A stretch of 64,000 nt of DNA from Phoebastria nigripes (lineage: Eukaryota > Chordata > Aves > Procellariiformes > Diomedeidae): assembly GCA_035582835.1 (NCBI GenBank), contig JAYKAV010002541.1:361181-425180 (forward strand), given 5' to 3'. Shown piece after piece: positions 45,726-58,998 of the stretch. The first letter of the stretch is position 1; the number at the start of each line of letters is the position of its first letter. The notes beneath the pieces were generated by a model that was not told the origin of the DNA, made no database searches, and saw only the letters and a list, made by a program, of their open reading frames with translations. The translations under genes were made by a program, and so were the position numbers.

Positions 45726-48700
45726 TGTAAGTTTATNTTATCAATAACAAGGCAGTTCTCATATGTGTTAGGTAACAACAGTATCATTTATATGTAGTTA
45801 AAGTTACTGTCAGAAGTGGTGTTTTCCATTGGTGCATGAAGAGGCTTCTAGAATGGATGCTTCTCAGTGAATGGATCTTTTACTGTTGTAAGTTTCTGAA
45901 TAAACTAATAAGTTTCTACTAAACTTTCAGTGGTGACTAATTCATTCAAGCTATCACAAATAGTGTAAGTATTGACTGCTAAGATTCAGAAGTCCCAGGG
46001 CTTGGAGTCTCATGAGCTTGTGTTTGTTTCATCTTTCCCTTTTCCAGAGGGGAAAAAAAAAAACCAGTCTCGATGACTATTTTTTAAAGAAATTATTAAA
46101 TTGTTTCATTATTTAATTGTTAAAATTGTCAAACAAAAATCATCCTCAACTTACCTTCACTTAAAACAGAACATAGCTTAGATATGCTAAAACCCAAACA
46201 AACCAAACTGTATTTATCTTCTCCCAGGAGGCGGGAGTAAGGAAGGAGAAAAACTACTTCCATAGTGTTTGTCTTATTTCTTAATTTGCCACTGGAAGGC
46301 AAACAGATCCTGTGGTGAATAGTGCTGATGCACGAACTTGAATTTCATAGAATATGATGTATTTTAGATTGTTTAGGTAGCACTAAAAGAAAATCTTAAA
46401 AAATTTGTTCAAGTAGCTGGGCGTTTCTGTTTTTAAATTTAATTGTGTGGTGCCAGTATGTGGATCTGTGACTGAAGAACATGGAAAGTTTAGTTTAAGA
46501 TGAAGAAAATCAGACTGAACTGTTTTTGAAAACTCTGAGTACTTCTGTTTNTTGAAAATTTCAGGCTCAACGGAAGATTTATTAGCTTCATTTCATGCTT
46601 TCTAACTATTCGTTGTGATCATTAAACAAAAATCAAGGCTGTTTCTGTGTGACGAGAGATCACTTGTTATACTTCGATTTTCACTGGGAAGAATAAGTAT
46701 TAGCATTTAAATTGAAATTGCTAATTTCTCCTTGCATATGTCCTTAGGGCTCAATCATGCCAGATGCTGAGCACTCTAGTTGTGATCCAGGAAAGATCTG
46801 GGGTTAAATTGGGGTTTATTCAGACATTTAAATGTTGCTTGCTGAAGCGGGGCCACAATCTTCACCATGTGTGGAGTGAAGATGGAGGCCTTTCCAATGA
46901 AGGTCTCACTGGGTGCTGTTCTGCTCTGGGGTACTATGGGTGGCTTGAGGGCAGTGGCTGTAGCCTGCATCTTGTGAGTAGACAAATAAGGCCTTGTTCC
47001 AGATCTTACAAAATAAAGCAAGTTACTTGTTTAAAGTATTTTTTTTTCTGCATGCAGTTATTTTAAGAGAAGCATAATATGTGGGTATAAAGCAATAATG
47101 CAGGTCAAAGCAGTATTTCCCATCAGAGTAATAAGCAGGCAGACCCATTATTTTGCTTTTTCTATTTTTATCGTCTTCATGGACAAAGGAACACAGGTGG
47201 GTTTTTTCTCTTTAAAAATTTAAGTTAAAATTTCTGAGCTGTAGAGAGCATGTCTTTAATGTGATGGTTGAGTTTTCATAACTTAGTGAGCACTATCGCT
47301 GATGGCTATTTATGAAACTGTTGTGTTCAGGTATGAAAAGGCAGGACTTGTCCTTCAAACCTCCTGTGTCCGTGTGAGTCAGCCCTTTTTGTGTGTCTGT
47401 CCAACATACTTCCTGGCTGCAAGATGTCTGTCTCTCTTGGTGCTCTCCGTAGAAATGGGGCCTCACAGTTCAAACGCCTTTAGTCCTGGGATTAACACGG
47501 GATCTCTTTCCTCTTTAGCTTTCTCCCACAGCCTCCTGCAGTCACTGCATGCAGCCTTCCACTTTGGGGGTGTGGTTCTTCACGGTGGTACTGGTAGGAA
47601 CCTCTCATAATTCAAGGGCATACAACAAGCCTTGGAAATCTTGGAATGCACACAGCATAAGGGAGACACAGAACAATATCCTTTTCTAATTGCCTGCATC
47701 TATCTTTGGTCCCCTTTTGTGGAAATGAACACTGTTGCGTTTTCTTCTTAGAGTTCNACAGTTCTTTTTTCTTCTGATTTCATGACTAGATTTGGTTCTT
47801 CTAGGTGGTGGATTCTTTCTTCCTATACTTACTGTTCATCCAAAGCCCAGTTGATGAGGCTAATTGCTGCTTTTTTGTTTGGTTTTTTGTTTTGTACTGC
47901 TTTTCTGAGGGTAGGGGGGGAAAAGGATTTTACTATGTATCAGGGTTATTGTCAGTCTCTTGTGGATGTACTACGTGGAGACTCTTTCAGGGCTATAGGA
48001 GTTTTCTCTGAAATTAGATTTAATTTGTCATTTGTACATGGCTCTTTATCAGACTGTCTTGAAGGTTCAAAGTTTAATTTATAATGCAGCAAAAAATAAC
48101 TTTATATTAAGACTTATGCTAAACCTCTATGTAATCATTTTGGAGGCGATTTTAAAAAGCATGACCTCATTGGGAGGTAAGAAGTCATCTATGCCTTTGA
48201 AAATGCATTGGCTGTGGTCTTTCTTTATCATTACTTCTTTCGTACATGAAAGAGAAACTCTGGCAATAAAGATTCAGCCTTCCATGTTTCACAAGCCTGT
48301 TTGTTTGCAGTATGCTTTAGAGATTTTTTGAAATTATGTTTTTCTTTGTGATTTTTACCTAATTTAGTAGCATTTAATAATATGTTTTATAATTTTCCCC
48401 TGTAGTGCAATGGGACTGTTCTTATGCTTAAAAGAACTATATGATTAAGTACTTTACTTGGTTGGTGGTGTGGAACGGTTTCTAACTTTAACATAATAGT
48501 TAATCTATTGTCAGTCTTGCACCAAGACACAAAATTTTGAATTGGTTACCACATTGTTAATGGAAAATTTCCATGCATCTGGCAAGCTATAACATAAACT
48601 AAGCAAAACTCTTTTGGTGCTTTGGAAATGCCTTGATAAATCATACTCAATTACGTTGTGACACTTAGAGAACCAGAATTAAAAAACAGTAGACCATAAA

Positions 48701-50867
48701 GTATGAATGTATGTGTTCTATGCTATTGATTATCTTTCATAAATAGTTAGTAAGTATCAGAAACCTTTGTTTTCCATGATGCTTTTTCTACTCCTGTTCC
48801 ACAAAGGTAGCTACATTTCTGTTCAGAGTAGAATAATACTTTTCAGTGGTAATTTAGAGACCGTGTAGCTGAGACTTCTTATAGATATGTTATAGGTATG
48901 CTATATAGACATTGGCGTCATTTTACTTTTCCTTGGAACTGCTTACAGGCGCAAAACTTGGACAAAAGAGGATTTATCCTCTGTTGTGATTCACGTAGTT
49001 TAATATTTCCTTTTTATAACAAAAGTAGGCTGTGTCCTGATATTTTATTAGTCTGAAATTTTTTAAGATTAGGCTTCCCTCTTTATGGATAATTTCTCTG
49101 CTGCTTTGCTCCAGACTCCACAGATCCTGCTGCTTTGGGTGATAAAATTTATTAGGCCATACATGACTCATGTATTTTTTCATTGTTGTATGTATTAGGC
49201 CTTTTAAACAACTTGGGAGATGACTTGAGGCAGCAGAAATTCTGTGCTTAGATCAGCTAAGTTTGATCTTTGAGGGTGGATCTCAAGAAGCAAGTTGCAG
49301 AGTTAGGGCCTAAATTAGCAGTGAGAAACACAAGCTATCTCAGTGGACAAGAACTGTTTTATAAAATAAAAACAAACCAACCAACCCCCTCACATTTATC
49401 AAGTAGATAAAAGGAGCACAAAATACTTTCTCTCTCTTTTTGAGGGCATGGAAGAGAGCCTGTGAGTTAATTTTTTCCTCTTCTGATTTCACTTGCCTTC
49501 TATGCATGTATAGATGCATTGCTGGTTGAAGAGGACTGTGTCGATGAGCAAGCTGTGTTTAACTGTCTCCTTTTAGCCACTTCATTGGGAAATTGTTTTC
49601 ATATCCCCAAGCTTATTTCTTTGGAAATGGCAATTTATATAGCTGTGGCTGAGAGAGTTAGGACAGCTTGGGTGTGTGGGAGGGATGCCCTAGGCTCTAC
49701 AGAACATAGGGCAACTAAGTCTGCGTTAAGTCTGGACAAAGTCTTTAGAAGTAGAAATAAAATGGCATTGGTATTTAATTGACCCATAGATGTAATGGTC
49801 CACCTCCACAAAGCAACTGGAAATTCCCTTATTAAAACTTCAGGTCAATTATCAGTCATACAGTTATTTCAAGCAAGTTTCTACAAAGCTCCAGACCTTG
49901 GAAGACACAGGTGGTTGGCTCCTTGCAAGCAGCAAACTGACAGCAAAGTTCATGTCACCAGGTCTCTCCCCTTGCACCTTCCTCAGTTTCCTGCAGTGCC
50001 TTTACTGTTTTCACAGACTTAACTTTGTTAGAAATGGCAGAAGGACCCTGAGGCTATTCCCTGCGTTCCTTCTCCTTATTATCTTTTCGCATTTCTACTC
50101 AATGCACCTTGTTTCTGGACAAGGTGCCTCCAAAAATTAGGTGCCTTTCTTGCCCTCCACAGACCATTTTACTTGCTGACACATGGAAAAGGCAGGCAGA
50201 CCTGACAAGCTGGAAGATAACAATACAGGGCTTGCCTAGGATTTATGAAGTACATGTTGTGATGAGCATATTATTTACAGCAAACCAGCGGTGGGTTTAA
50301 TTAGAATCACTAGGCAGTGCTGTTATCTTGAAATTTCAGAAAAATACTGTTTTAGACCAAGCCAGTAACTTTATTCTTTATTTCTGGTAGAAAGAAATAC
50401 TGTTCTCCATGCTCCAGAAAATAGAGAAAGGAGCCATTGAGCATGGGAAGCTGGTCGTCTTTTGACCAATCCGAAAAAGTCTGTATTGCCTTGAATAATG
50501 ATATTAACCAGTACAGGAATTAATATATTCTGTACTGTTTGTCAAAATGGTGAACCAAGAGTCTTTTTGGGAATAAACAGATGCAAATATGTAGACCTGA
50601 GGAAAACCTACACAGTACTAACAGACGTGTAGACTTTTTTCTTAGTATTGCCAGTTGTTTGAAGAATGAGTCTCACGTTTGTTTAATCATGGAGTTGTAG
50701 TAGATAGTGAACTCTTGAGATGTTTATTAATCCTAAAGTTAAAAGGAAGCTAAAAGAACTGGCCATGCTCCTTTTTGAGAAGAATTCTTAAATTGGTCCA
50801 GTACAGTCAGCTTACTTTACATGTAAGCCATGGGATGATGTTCTTTGTCTGTTTCAGGGTTTCCTGG

Positions 50868-51575
50868 ACATCCAAAAGATTGACCAAGACCTGTTAGTCA
50901 TCTCCTTAGTAACTTGTTTACTGCTCCAGCGTGGGTTCCCTCCCCACAGCTTACAGTCCTTCATGAACTTCTCCAACGTGGGTCCTTCCCACGGGCTGCA
51001 GTTCTTCAAGAACTGCTCCAGCATGGGTCCTTCCCATGGGGTACAGCCCTTCAGGAACAGACTGCTCNAGCGTGGGTCCCCCATGGGCCACAGCTGCCAG
51101 AAAACCTGCTTCTGTGTGGGCTCTCCATGGGCTGCAGCTTCCTTAAGAGCACATCCACCTGCTGCTGTGTGGGATTGTCCTTGGGCTGCAGTGTGGATAT
51201 CTGCTCTGGCATGGTCCTCCATGGGCTGCAGGGGGAATCTCTGCTCCGGCACCTGGAGCACCTCCTCCCTCTCCTCCTCTGACCTGGGTGTCTGCAGGGC
51301 TGTTCCTCTCACATTTTCTCGCTTCTCTCTCACAGCTGCTGCACAGTAGTTTTTAGCCTTTCTTAAATATGTTATCACAGAGGTGTCACCAGCATCGCTG
51401 ATGGGCTCAGCTTTGGCCAGTGGTGGGTCTGTTGGAGCCAGCTGTAAGTGGCTGTGTCCAGCACAGGGGCAACGCCTTGTCCTTTCTCAGAGAGGCCACC
51501 CCAGCAGTACCTCCTGCTACCAAAACCTTGACACCTGCACCCAGTACAGCTTGAAAGCAAGATAGATGAACTCTC
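50868..51575 (-). mobile_element. Retroviral internal-region remnant with coding-length tandem repeats
   Basis: A minus-strand frame at 51378-50854 stays open for 174 codons. It begins with a charged region (MITYLRKAKNYCAAAVREKR, then SEEEREEVLQVPE) and ends in 15- to 16-residue repeats (FLKGCTPWEGPMLEQ, FLKNCSPWEGPTLEK, FMKDCKLWGGNP). The DNA repeat resembles the array at 1-640 in its CTGCTCCAGCRTGG landmark and period, which links it to the ERVK-like internal region. No LTR or polymerase motif adjoins it. The 51380-51575 part is of the same element on general resemblance. Family assignment is tentative. Confidence 0.55.
50924..51115. repeat. Tandem array, unit about 47 bp
   Basis: CTCCAGCGTGGG-type landmarks occur at 50924, 50971, 51016 and 51065, with spacings of 47, 45 and 49. 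Each unit includes CCCAYGGGNYRCAG and a CTTCANGAAC block. More degenerate units may continue to about 51250. Confidence 0.8.
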
Positions 51576-52922
51576 CTTTTGGCCACATTGAGACTCAAGT
51601 TTGTTAAAAGCAGTGTTAACTTCAGCTCACAAAATGAGCCTCTGCTGTAATGATTGATGTCTGCTGTGTACCATGTATTACATATACAGTGCTGTCAGAC
51701 TAATTTGAAATACAGCTGTCTGGAGTTTAACCTCAGTAATTTAACTTTGCCCATACCAGAAAGCCCCTTGGGTCCATGGTGTGAATATATCAGTCATTCT
51801 GCTTCTATTGAGCACGTAATTTTGTCTGCAACGTATTTCTGTCATCTTTTTTTTTTTTTTAAACAAAAATCATGTTTATGTGAAGAAGAGTTTAATCTCT
51901 TTCTCACTGTAAAACAGCCTGAATTTGCAAGTGGCTATCTTCGTATTAGTTCTTATTGTAACTGGGGACAGTGTAAAAATGGATACACCTCCTCTGGCTC
52001 AAAACTGTGCAACTTACCTTTTCACATTTTACATGTAGTTTTTTGGAAACCTTTTTAAAACAGGGATATTGGATTTTCTGTTTTACATTGTTACCTGTCC
52101 TGGAAAATATTTTGCCCCTGCAGAAGTTAAATATGAAAGATTATCTAAATATTTGTGATTTGAGCCCTCAAAAGAATTACTCCTGAATGTAAGTAATGAT
52201 GCTATTTTCTCAAGCCATATCTGTCCTTGGAAGAAATATATACTACTCTCAAAAATGTAAATACTTCAGTTCTGCAGTAATTCATAAGATTTTCCTGAGA
52301 ACTTTAGCTGTAATTAAAGAGAAATTCTGTGCCATTACAAGTAGCATGATCTTTCAGCTCCTCAAAGATGACATAAATGCAGAATGTAATAGTAATTTGT
52401 TAGTGTGCACTAAGAGCAGCTATCATTTTTGGTGCAGACTGCTGTGAATTTTAGTCATTTCTATTGCATTTTGCTTTATTGTGCCAGCTACAAGTCAGGT
52501 AAGCATTTTTAAAATGTACCTAGATTTCACTTGGCATTACAGCAGTGATGGTGGTTAGTATTTATCTAAAAAAAACCTCTATAATGTTAAAACAAAAATT
52601 TTATGCCAATTAAGATAACACTTTCTACTTTAAAGAAAACATCTACTCCTCCATATAGAGCAAATATAAATAAAACTGAGGATATTAAGTATTGCATTTA
52701 ATGGGTAAGGAAAATGTCATGCTGTGCAACTACTTACCAGAAATTTTATTTCCTGGGATTCTTCCTGCCCTAATAAGTCTCTAACATTTTCCAAAGGCTT
52801 CAGAGCTAGTACTTTAGCTAATAATTTTTTGATTTTGGCATCACAGCCAGAATAATCATTTAGAAGGTCACAGGTATGCTTCTAAAATGTCCCACTACNC
52901 CCTCTTTCTCCATGGGAGATCC

Positions 52923-53261
52923 CTAGGAAGCACATAGTTTCCTATCTATTATTGTGACTTCTCCATGTCCATTCTGGTCTTTAGGATTAGTAGGAGAGGG
53001 ATCTTGAAATGGCTCTATAGAGCCATTCATAATGTGTATATGCTGTGATGCAGGAAGTACAGAGGGAACCGCCTGTGGCTTTTTCTGGTGCAAGAAGAGA
53101 ACCCCATTGTGGGAGACAGAGACCAGTGTATTTGCAGTGGAGGTGGGACCAGTTAATATAAAGTTACCAGTGTGCCAAAACCCATCCTGACCTGAGAAGC
53201 AAGTTGTCCTCTGAAGTACCTCAGGTGCCATCAAGACTGCTGAAAGAGAATTCTTTTCCAA
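52923..53261 (-). other. Open frame of coding-like composition, unrecognised
   Basis: This frame is 112 codons long (NGVLFLHQKKPQAVPSVLPA is a typical part). The amino-acid mix looks protein-like, with few runs of rare residues. In-frame sequence continues upstream to a TAG (PEPWELDLEKN), so the open part is about 120 codons. There is no ATG at the start, no splice signals I trust and no known domain. It might be a decayed retrogene, part of an unknown repeat, or chance. Confidence 0.25.
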
Positions 53262-54138
53262 GTCCAGCTCCCAGGGCTCAGGGTGATGCTACCGCTTGTG
53301 TTTTCCTTTTGTGAGTGTATCTTCTCTGCAGAGTGGGATACTTTAACAGGAGGTCACTCCTCCTTTCTGTGTGTTAATAGTATTTTATGCATCATGTATT
53401 CAGTCTGGTAAACTTGCTTCAAAGATACTCAAAAGTGTTAAGTCTAGGAAGATTTGTACAGGGTAGGTTTTTTGTCTCCCCTTGCTGTAGATATTTTAGC
53501 CTTGCTGCAGGCCAGGTGCACAAACCAGTCAATTTGAATACCTGCTACAAGACAATTGGAATCAGTTTTTTAATCAGACTTAAGCCAGCTAACTCTTGCC
53601 CAAGGTGATCCTTCTGAGAACCATGGGCATGTAAAAGACATTATTTGGCATAAGGCTGCTGTATCAGATTCATGCCAGCACGCTGCGTGATCTACAAATA
53701 TATATTTTTGAAAAGCTTCTGAAAAATGTCTTCTCCATTTGAGCCTGTCTCTCTTGTTGCTGGAATGTTCTTACTGTGTTTTCTGATTGTTGGTCCCATA
53801 AATGCTTGTCCTGGTTTCCCATACTTGATAGCTAAAGCAGGGAAGTGTTGTCAGGCCATGCTATTTAAATCAGAATTTGCTATGGGTCTGTTTANACACG
53901 TTTGCTTAAATAGAAGCACTGAAATGATATAGTTCAACAATTCTGCTTGATCTCATTTCTTACTTCTTAATTGTCACTTGCTTTTGGGTTTAACAGAGAA
54001 ATTAAACTGCCTAAGAACCAAAAATGTCTGAGATTCATTTATTAACATTTGGTTTAAGCCCACCATCAAAGTTAATGGATTTATTTCTTTTTTGTACTTT
54101 ACAGTTTGGAGACTTGAGGTGTAAAAACTGGTTTGGTG

Positions 54139-54335
54139 TCACAGAATCACAGAAACTCTCAGGTTGGAAGGGACCTCTGGAGATAGTCTAGTCCAACCCA
54201 CCTGCTCAAAGCAGGGTCAGCTGGAACAGATTGCCCAGGACCATGTCCAGTCAGGTTTTGAAAAGCTCCAAGGATGGAGACTCCACAACCTCTCTGGGCA
54301 GCCTGATCTAGCATTTGATCACCTTTACAGTTAAA
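54139..54335 (-). mobile_element. CR1 LINE 3' fragment
   Basis: From the 3' end inwards it reads TCACAGAATCACAGAAACTC, GGTTGGAAGGGACCTCTGGA, CAAAGCAGGGTCAGCTGGAA and CAACCTCTCTGGGCAGCCTG, standard CR1 3' UTR. It is cut at an A run near 54335. Confidence 0.88.
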
Positions 54336-54637
54336 AAAAANCAGTAGACAAGATTTAGTGACTACAAACTAAGAAGAACAAGTAGTTTTCTCAGTGTCTG
54401 AAACCATGTATTTCTGTTGAATTGTTTTGAAATATTCATGGTTGGAGCAGGAACTTCAAATTTGGCAGGTGTTCATGCTGGGTTCAGAGGTGTGCCTTTA
54501 GCTGCCCCTATGGATGTCTACCTCAGTTTGACTAAACTGTTAAGTTTCTGAAAATTTTCATTTGCAAAACCTCCAAAGAACTTATTATCAGGTTACAGCT
54601 GAAAGTTGGATACCTCATTGCCGTAGGAAGTATTTGT

Positions 54638-55582
54638 CATAGAATCATAGAATAGTTTGGGTTGGAAGGGACGTTTCAAAGGTCATCTAGTCCAACCCCT
54701 CTGCCATGGGCAGGGACATCTTCAACTAGATCAGGTTGCTCAGAGCCCCGTCCAACCTGACCTTCAATGTTTCCAGGGATGGGGCATCTACCACCTCTCT
54801 GGGCAACCTGTTCTAGTGTTTCACCACCCTCAGCATAAAAAATTTCTTCCTTATATCTAGTCTAAATCTACCCTCTTTCAGTTTAAAGCCATTCCCTCTT
54901 GTTCTGTTGCAACAGGCCCTACTAAAAAGTCTGTCCCCATCTTTCTTATAAGCCCCCTTTAAGTACTGATAGGCTGCAATAAGGTCTTCCGAAAGCCTTC
55001 TCTTCTCCCACCCCAACTCTCTCAGCCTTCTTCACAAGGAGAGGTGTTCCATCCCCCTGATCATTTTTGTGGCCCTCCTCTGGACCCGCCCCAACAGGTC
55101 CATGTCTTTCTTGTGCTGAGGACTCCAGAGCTGGACACGGTACTGCAGGTGGGGTCTCACCAGCACGGAGTGGAGGGGCAGAATCACCTCCCTCGACCTG
55201 CTGGCCATGCTTCTTTTGATGCAGCCCAGGATACGGTTGGCCTTCTGGGCTGTGCGCACATTGTCGGCTCATGTCCAGCTTTTCATCCACCAGTACCCCC
55301 AAGTCCTTCTCAGCAGGGCTGCTCTCAATCCCTTCATCCCCCAGCCTGTATTGATACCGGGGGTTGCCCTGACCGAGGGGCAGGACCTTGCACTTGGCCT
55401 TGTTGAACCTCATGAGGTTCACACGGGCCCACTTCTCGAGCTTGTCCAGGTCCCTCTGGATGGCATCCCATCCCTCAGGCGTGTTGACTGCACCACTCAG
55501 CTTGGTGTCATCTGCANACTTGCTGAGGGTGCACTCGATCCCACNGTCTACGTCGTTGATGAAGATATTAAACAGTACATTT
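54638..55582 (-). mobile_element. CR1 LINE, 5' truncated, RT C-terminal half and 3' UTR
   Basis: The 3' end at 54638 carries the CATAGAATCATAGAAT octamers. Further in, the minus strand encodes the RT palm end (LSK.ADDTKLSGAVN, the YADD-type box with one N-affected residue), then ARVNLMRFNKAKCKVLPLGQ and the C-terminal [20 protein letters not shown] block. One or more frameshifts near 55260 split the frame. The 5' end is a normal LINE truncation near 55582. The shared MASRSREV block allows comparison with the copy at 1546. Confidence 0.92.
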
Positions 55583-58500
55583 ACTTCCTTAAGGTACCAG
55601 TTATGCACCAGAATATCCTACCAGGTGTGGAAATGGTGGGAGATTGAGGAAACCATGCAAGTACACACCAACAAGCTTTCAGTCTAAATAGTATTTACCA
55701 AACATTTGAAACTAAATGGCATTGGAATGCTTCAGCTTGGCCATGAGTTGTTAAAGACCTATTCAAAATACGCATTCAATGGAAATAGGGTGTGTAGAGT
55801 TAAGTAATCTTTAGTGAAGTGCTTTGAGCAATAAAACAGTTAACAAGGATGATTTTTAAAGAATTGCTGTTGTCTGAGGGATGTTCAGTTGAAATGAAGG
55901 AAGCAATTAACTTAAAATGAGTTTCATGTTCTGTGTAGACTCAGACAGGGTTTTAGTTGCATTTGCTTTGCATTTCTTTCCTGACAGCAGCTAGCAGCTT
56001 CTCTCTTGAAAAAATTAAGCTGAGATAATTTTGCCATTTCTTGATTTCTCCAGTTATTAAGGAAAAACACCAAATGTTGCAGATGGCATTTGGTCAATCA
56101 CAGGATTTAGTAGCACTTATCCAAGACTGCTGCTACTTGTTAAACCTCTGCTCTGGAAAACGTGTAAACTGCTGGTGGGAAAGTACACGATTAAAAATTT
56201 GTCTGTTTGCGTGTAGCTTTGCTTTAACTAAACCAAACTCAAAGTCTTAGGGAAGTGTATATAGGGGTGGAGGGTAGGAAAATTACAGAACTATCTGAAG
56301 TCAGACGTGAACATGCTCAGAAATGTCAGAATTGAAGTTGCACAGGCAACCTGGGCCCAGGTCTCTGTGTTCTTTTCTGTCCTAGACAGTAACTGGGGCT
56401 CCTAATATGCTGATAGCTCCAGATCTTAGTTGCGTAGAAAGAGTCAGGTCTAGAGTAGAAGTCAGTTAGTGAATAAGTTGTAGGATTTGCACTTTGATTT
56501 AAGATACAGCAGGAGTAAGAGGTAGAGTGTGAAGCATCAGCTCTATTTTTAAGTAACCAGGCTTTGTAAATATGGTATTGACAAAGGCTATTGCAATGCC
56601 AAGGCTCCAGCCTTTGTCCCAGGCATTTCATTTCCGAATGGTGATTTCAGCCTTTGGAAGCATCACTTTCTTCTCAGTCATTGCTCCAGGAAGCATGTTG
56701 AACTGTATCAGAATGGGCAGGGAAAGGCAGCTAAATACTGTCAGACTTCTCACTCTGATGTGCTGAGTGGAGGTATACCATGGAAGAACTTCAGCTAAAG
56801 GTTAAGTTTCTTCATACTAGGAGACAGCTTTGAAACAGTCCCTTAGCATACTTTGCTGTTGGCCCTCTTGGGCATGTCAGAAGGGCTGGCCTTGAGTAGA
56901 CAATAGCATCCCTCCCCTCTATACACTGGTGAAATTTAGTTTCTGCCTCCTCTCCTAATATAGTGGCTATTCCTGTACTTTCCATTTCTATTACAGGGTG
57001 AGATTATATAAAATACTGAAGAGCTCTTTCTGTATTTTGTTGCTGCTTTGCCTGAAAGTTTCAAATGACAGCTCTTCCTTTGTGTAGAAATGGTCATTTT
57101 TTCTCATATTAACATGCCTCGAATCTATTTTATGTACTTTTTCCCTAATTCATGCTTCTTCTCCCTTCATCTTCTTTCCAATTCCTCCTCTGTTACCTTT
57201 GCTTTTTTTCAAGTTAGGTTTTTAGTATACTGAATTTGTATATTGTCAAATAGACTTATCAAGAGTCAGGTTCAGTTCCCTGCTTTGGAAGTACAAAGCC
57301 TTAGAAGCCTTTGCTGACTCTACTGTCAACAACTCTAAATAGTTTTTAAAAGCTGTTTTGGTTTTGTTTGTTTGTGTTTGTTTTTTTAGTCCAGGGTAAC
57401 TCTAGTCTGGTCCAGTCCAATGGACTCGGCACCCACTAGCAGTTGGANTGCATTAAGTAAGGGTCTGGAGTGCATCCTTTTGTGGATTTTTTGAAAGACA
57501 TCCATGTGGTGCACTCCAGGACACAAAACTGCCGTAAGTTAGGATGATGAAGATGACTTTGAAAGCCCTCTCCAGATCTAGAATAAAATGCTTANGTAAA
57601 TACACCAGAGTTCAGAAGTATCAGAGGCACCTTTGTCAGCCCCTCTTGTTACAGCCCTCTGGTTAAACTCTTCCAGGTCATTGAGGTAACCTAGACTTTT
57701 ACAGTAGTTTTATGGATTGGCATTGCCTTTGGCGGAAATAAGGAGAAGTGTTTCTATGTGTGGCCAAAGGTACTTTCTTCTTATAGGATTAGCTTTTTTC
57801 AATCACATTCCTTTTCATTCTGTTAATGCCTGATTTATTGTCCCTAATTCTTTTGATCCTGCCATGCTATTTTTAATGCTATTCTATTTTATTGATGCAA
57901 TCAAAGCTTTTTTTAACAAATTGAGGAGTGGCATCAGTATAAATTTGCTGGCATTTGTGTGCTGCATAAACACAGGTGTATGCTGCAGGTTGCAATACTG
58001 CTATTGCTGTTATTCCTGCAGTCTTTGCAGGTGTTTGCTAAGTATGTATGCCGGTGCTATGAATCTTGCTATTGTTTAGAGGGGTGAAGATTTTGAAGAA
58101 TTTCACCAGATCCTGAATATGTTCACCTGCCACATGATGTTGTCATTGCCACATGAGTGTATGCTTGCACGTATCATAGCTGTCAGATCAATATGGTTTA
58201 AAAGTCCTGCTTCTCAGGTACAGTCTTGTGAGAGAAAGACTGCCTTGAGCACAATCTTACTGTTGGTGAAGGTAGACAGAAGAACTTTACCTGTAACAAT
58301 GCATTTATCAGTGACCAGTGTTTCATGAGCACAGTCCAGGGTGTCTAAGTGTTTGGAATGGATTTGGATGCAAAGTCACTATTTTTAATATTTTATTTTG
58401 TTTGTATATATGCTGATGGTATTCAGTGAGGTTTGCTACACACCAAAGAAATATTTGTACACCTTAATTCACCTGGAGGATTCTTAATGTCTCTCTCAAT

Positions 58501-58959
58501 ATTAAAATAATTCCTATCTGTAACCCTTCTTTCTCTTGTCCTGGACCAGCTCTGTCTTTGTCCTGTTTTGTTTCTTTTCCCTGCCTGTCATACTTCTCTC
58601 TAGAATGGCTTCTTTCTATGTTTCTGGGTACCTATGTACTTTGAGAAAGTTATGTCTGAAACAAGTCCTTATTTTTTTCCCTGTTTTCCTCCTCCTCCAC
58701 TGGTCTCCGGAGGGTTGAAGTACACCTCTCCCTGTTTGGCAAACAAGGAGAAGTTGCAGAGGTGTGGAGTGAAATTGCCTGGCAGAATCGAGTCTGCATC
58801 ATGTGGAAGTTGAAAGAAGTGCTCGTCCTAGCTTGTCTGACTTGAAGAAGATTTGGCACTCCATGCAAGGCAGAAAGAATCCAGATATTTATAATTCAGT
58901 ACTCACAGTTGCTTATTATTCCTATAGAGTGCTGAGCTCTTTGGATAGAGTGATAACTC

Positions 58960-58960
<1 letters not shown>

Positions 58961-58998
<38 letters not shown>
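58961..58998. repeat. (ATT)n microsatellite, about 12.5 units
   Basis: A clean trinucleotide run in intronic sequence, likely to vary in length between individuals. Confidence 0.9.

Noticed and set aside
51654..52058. 134-codon + frame
   Set aside because: Non-ATG start, passes through a T run, and has no recognisable motif.
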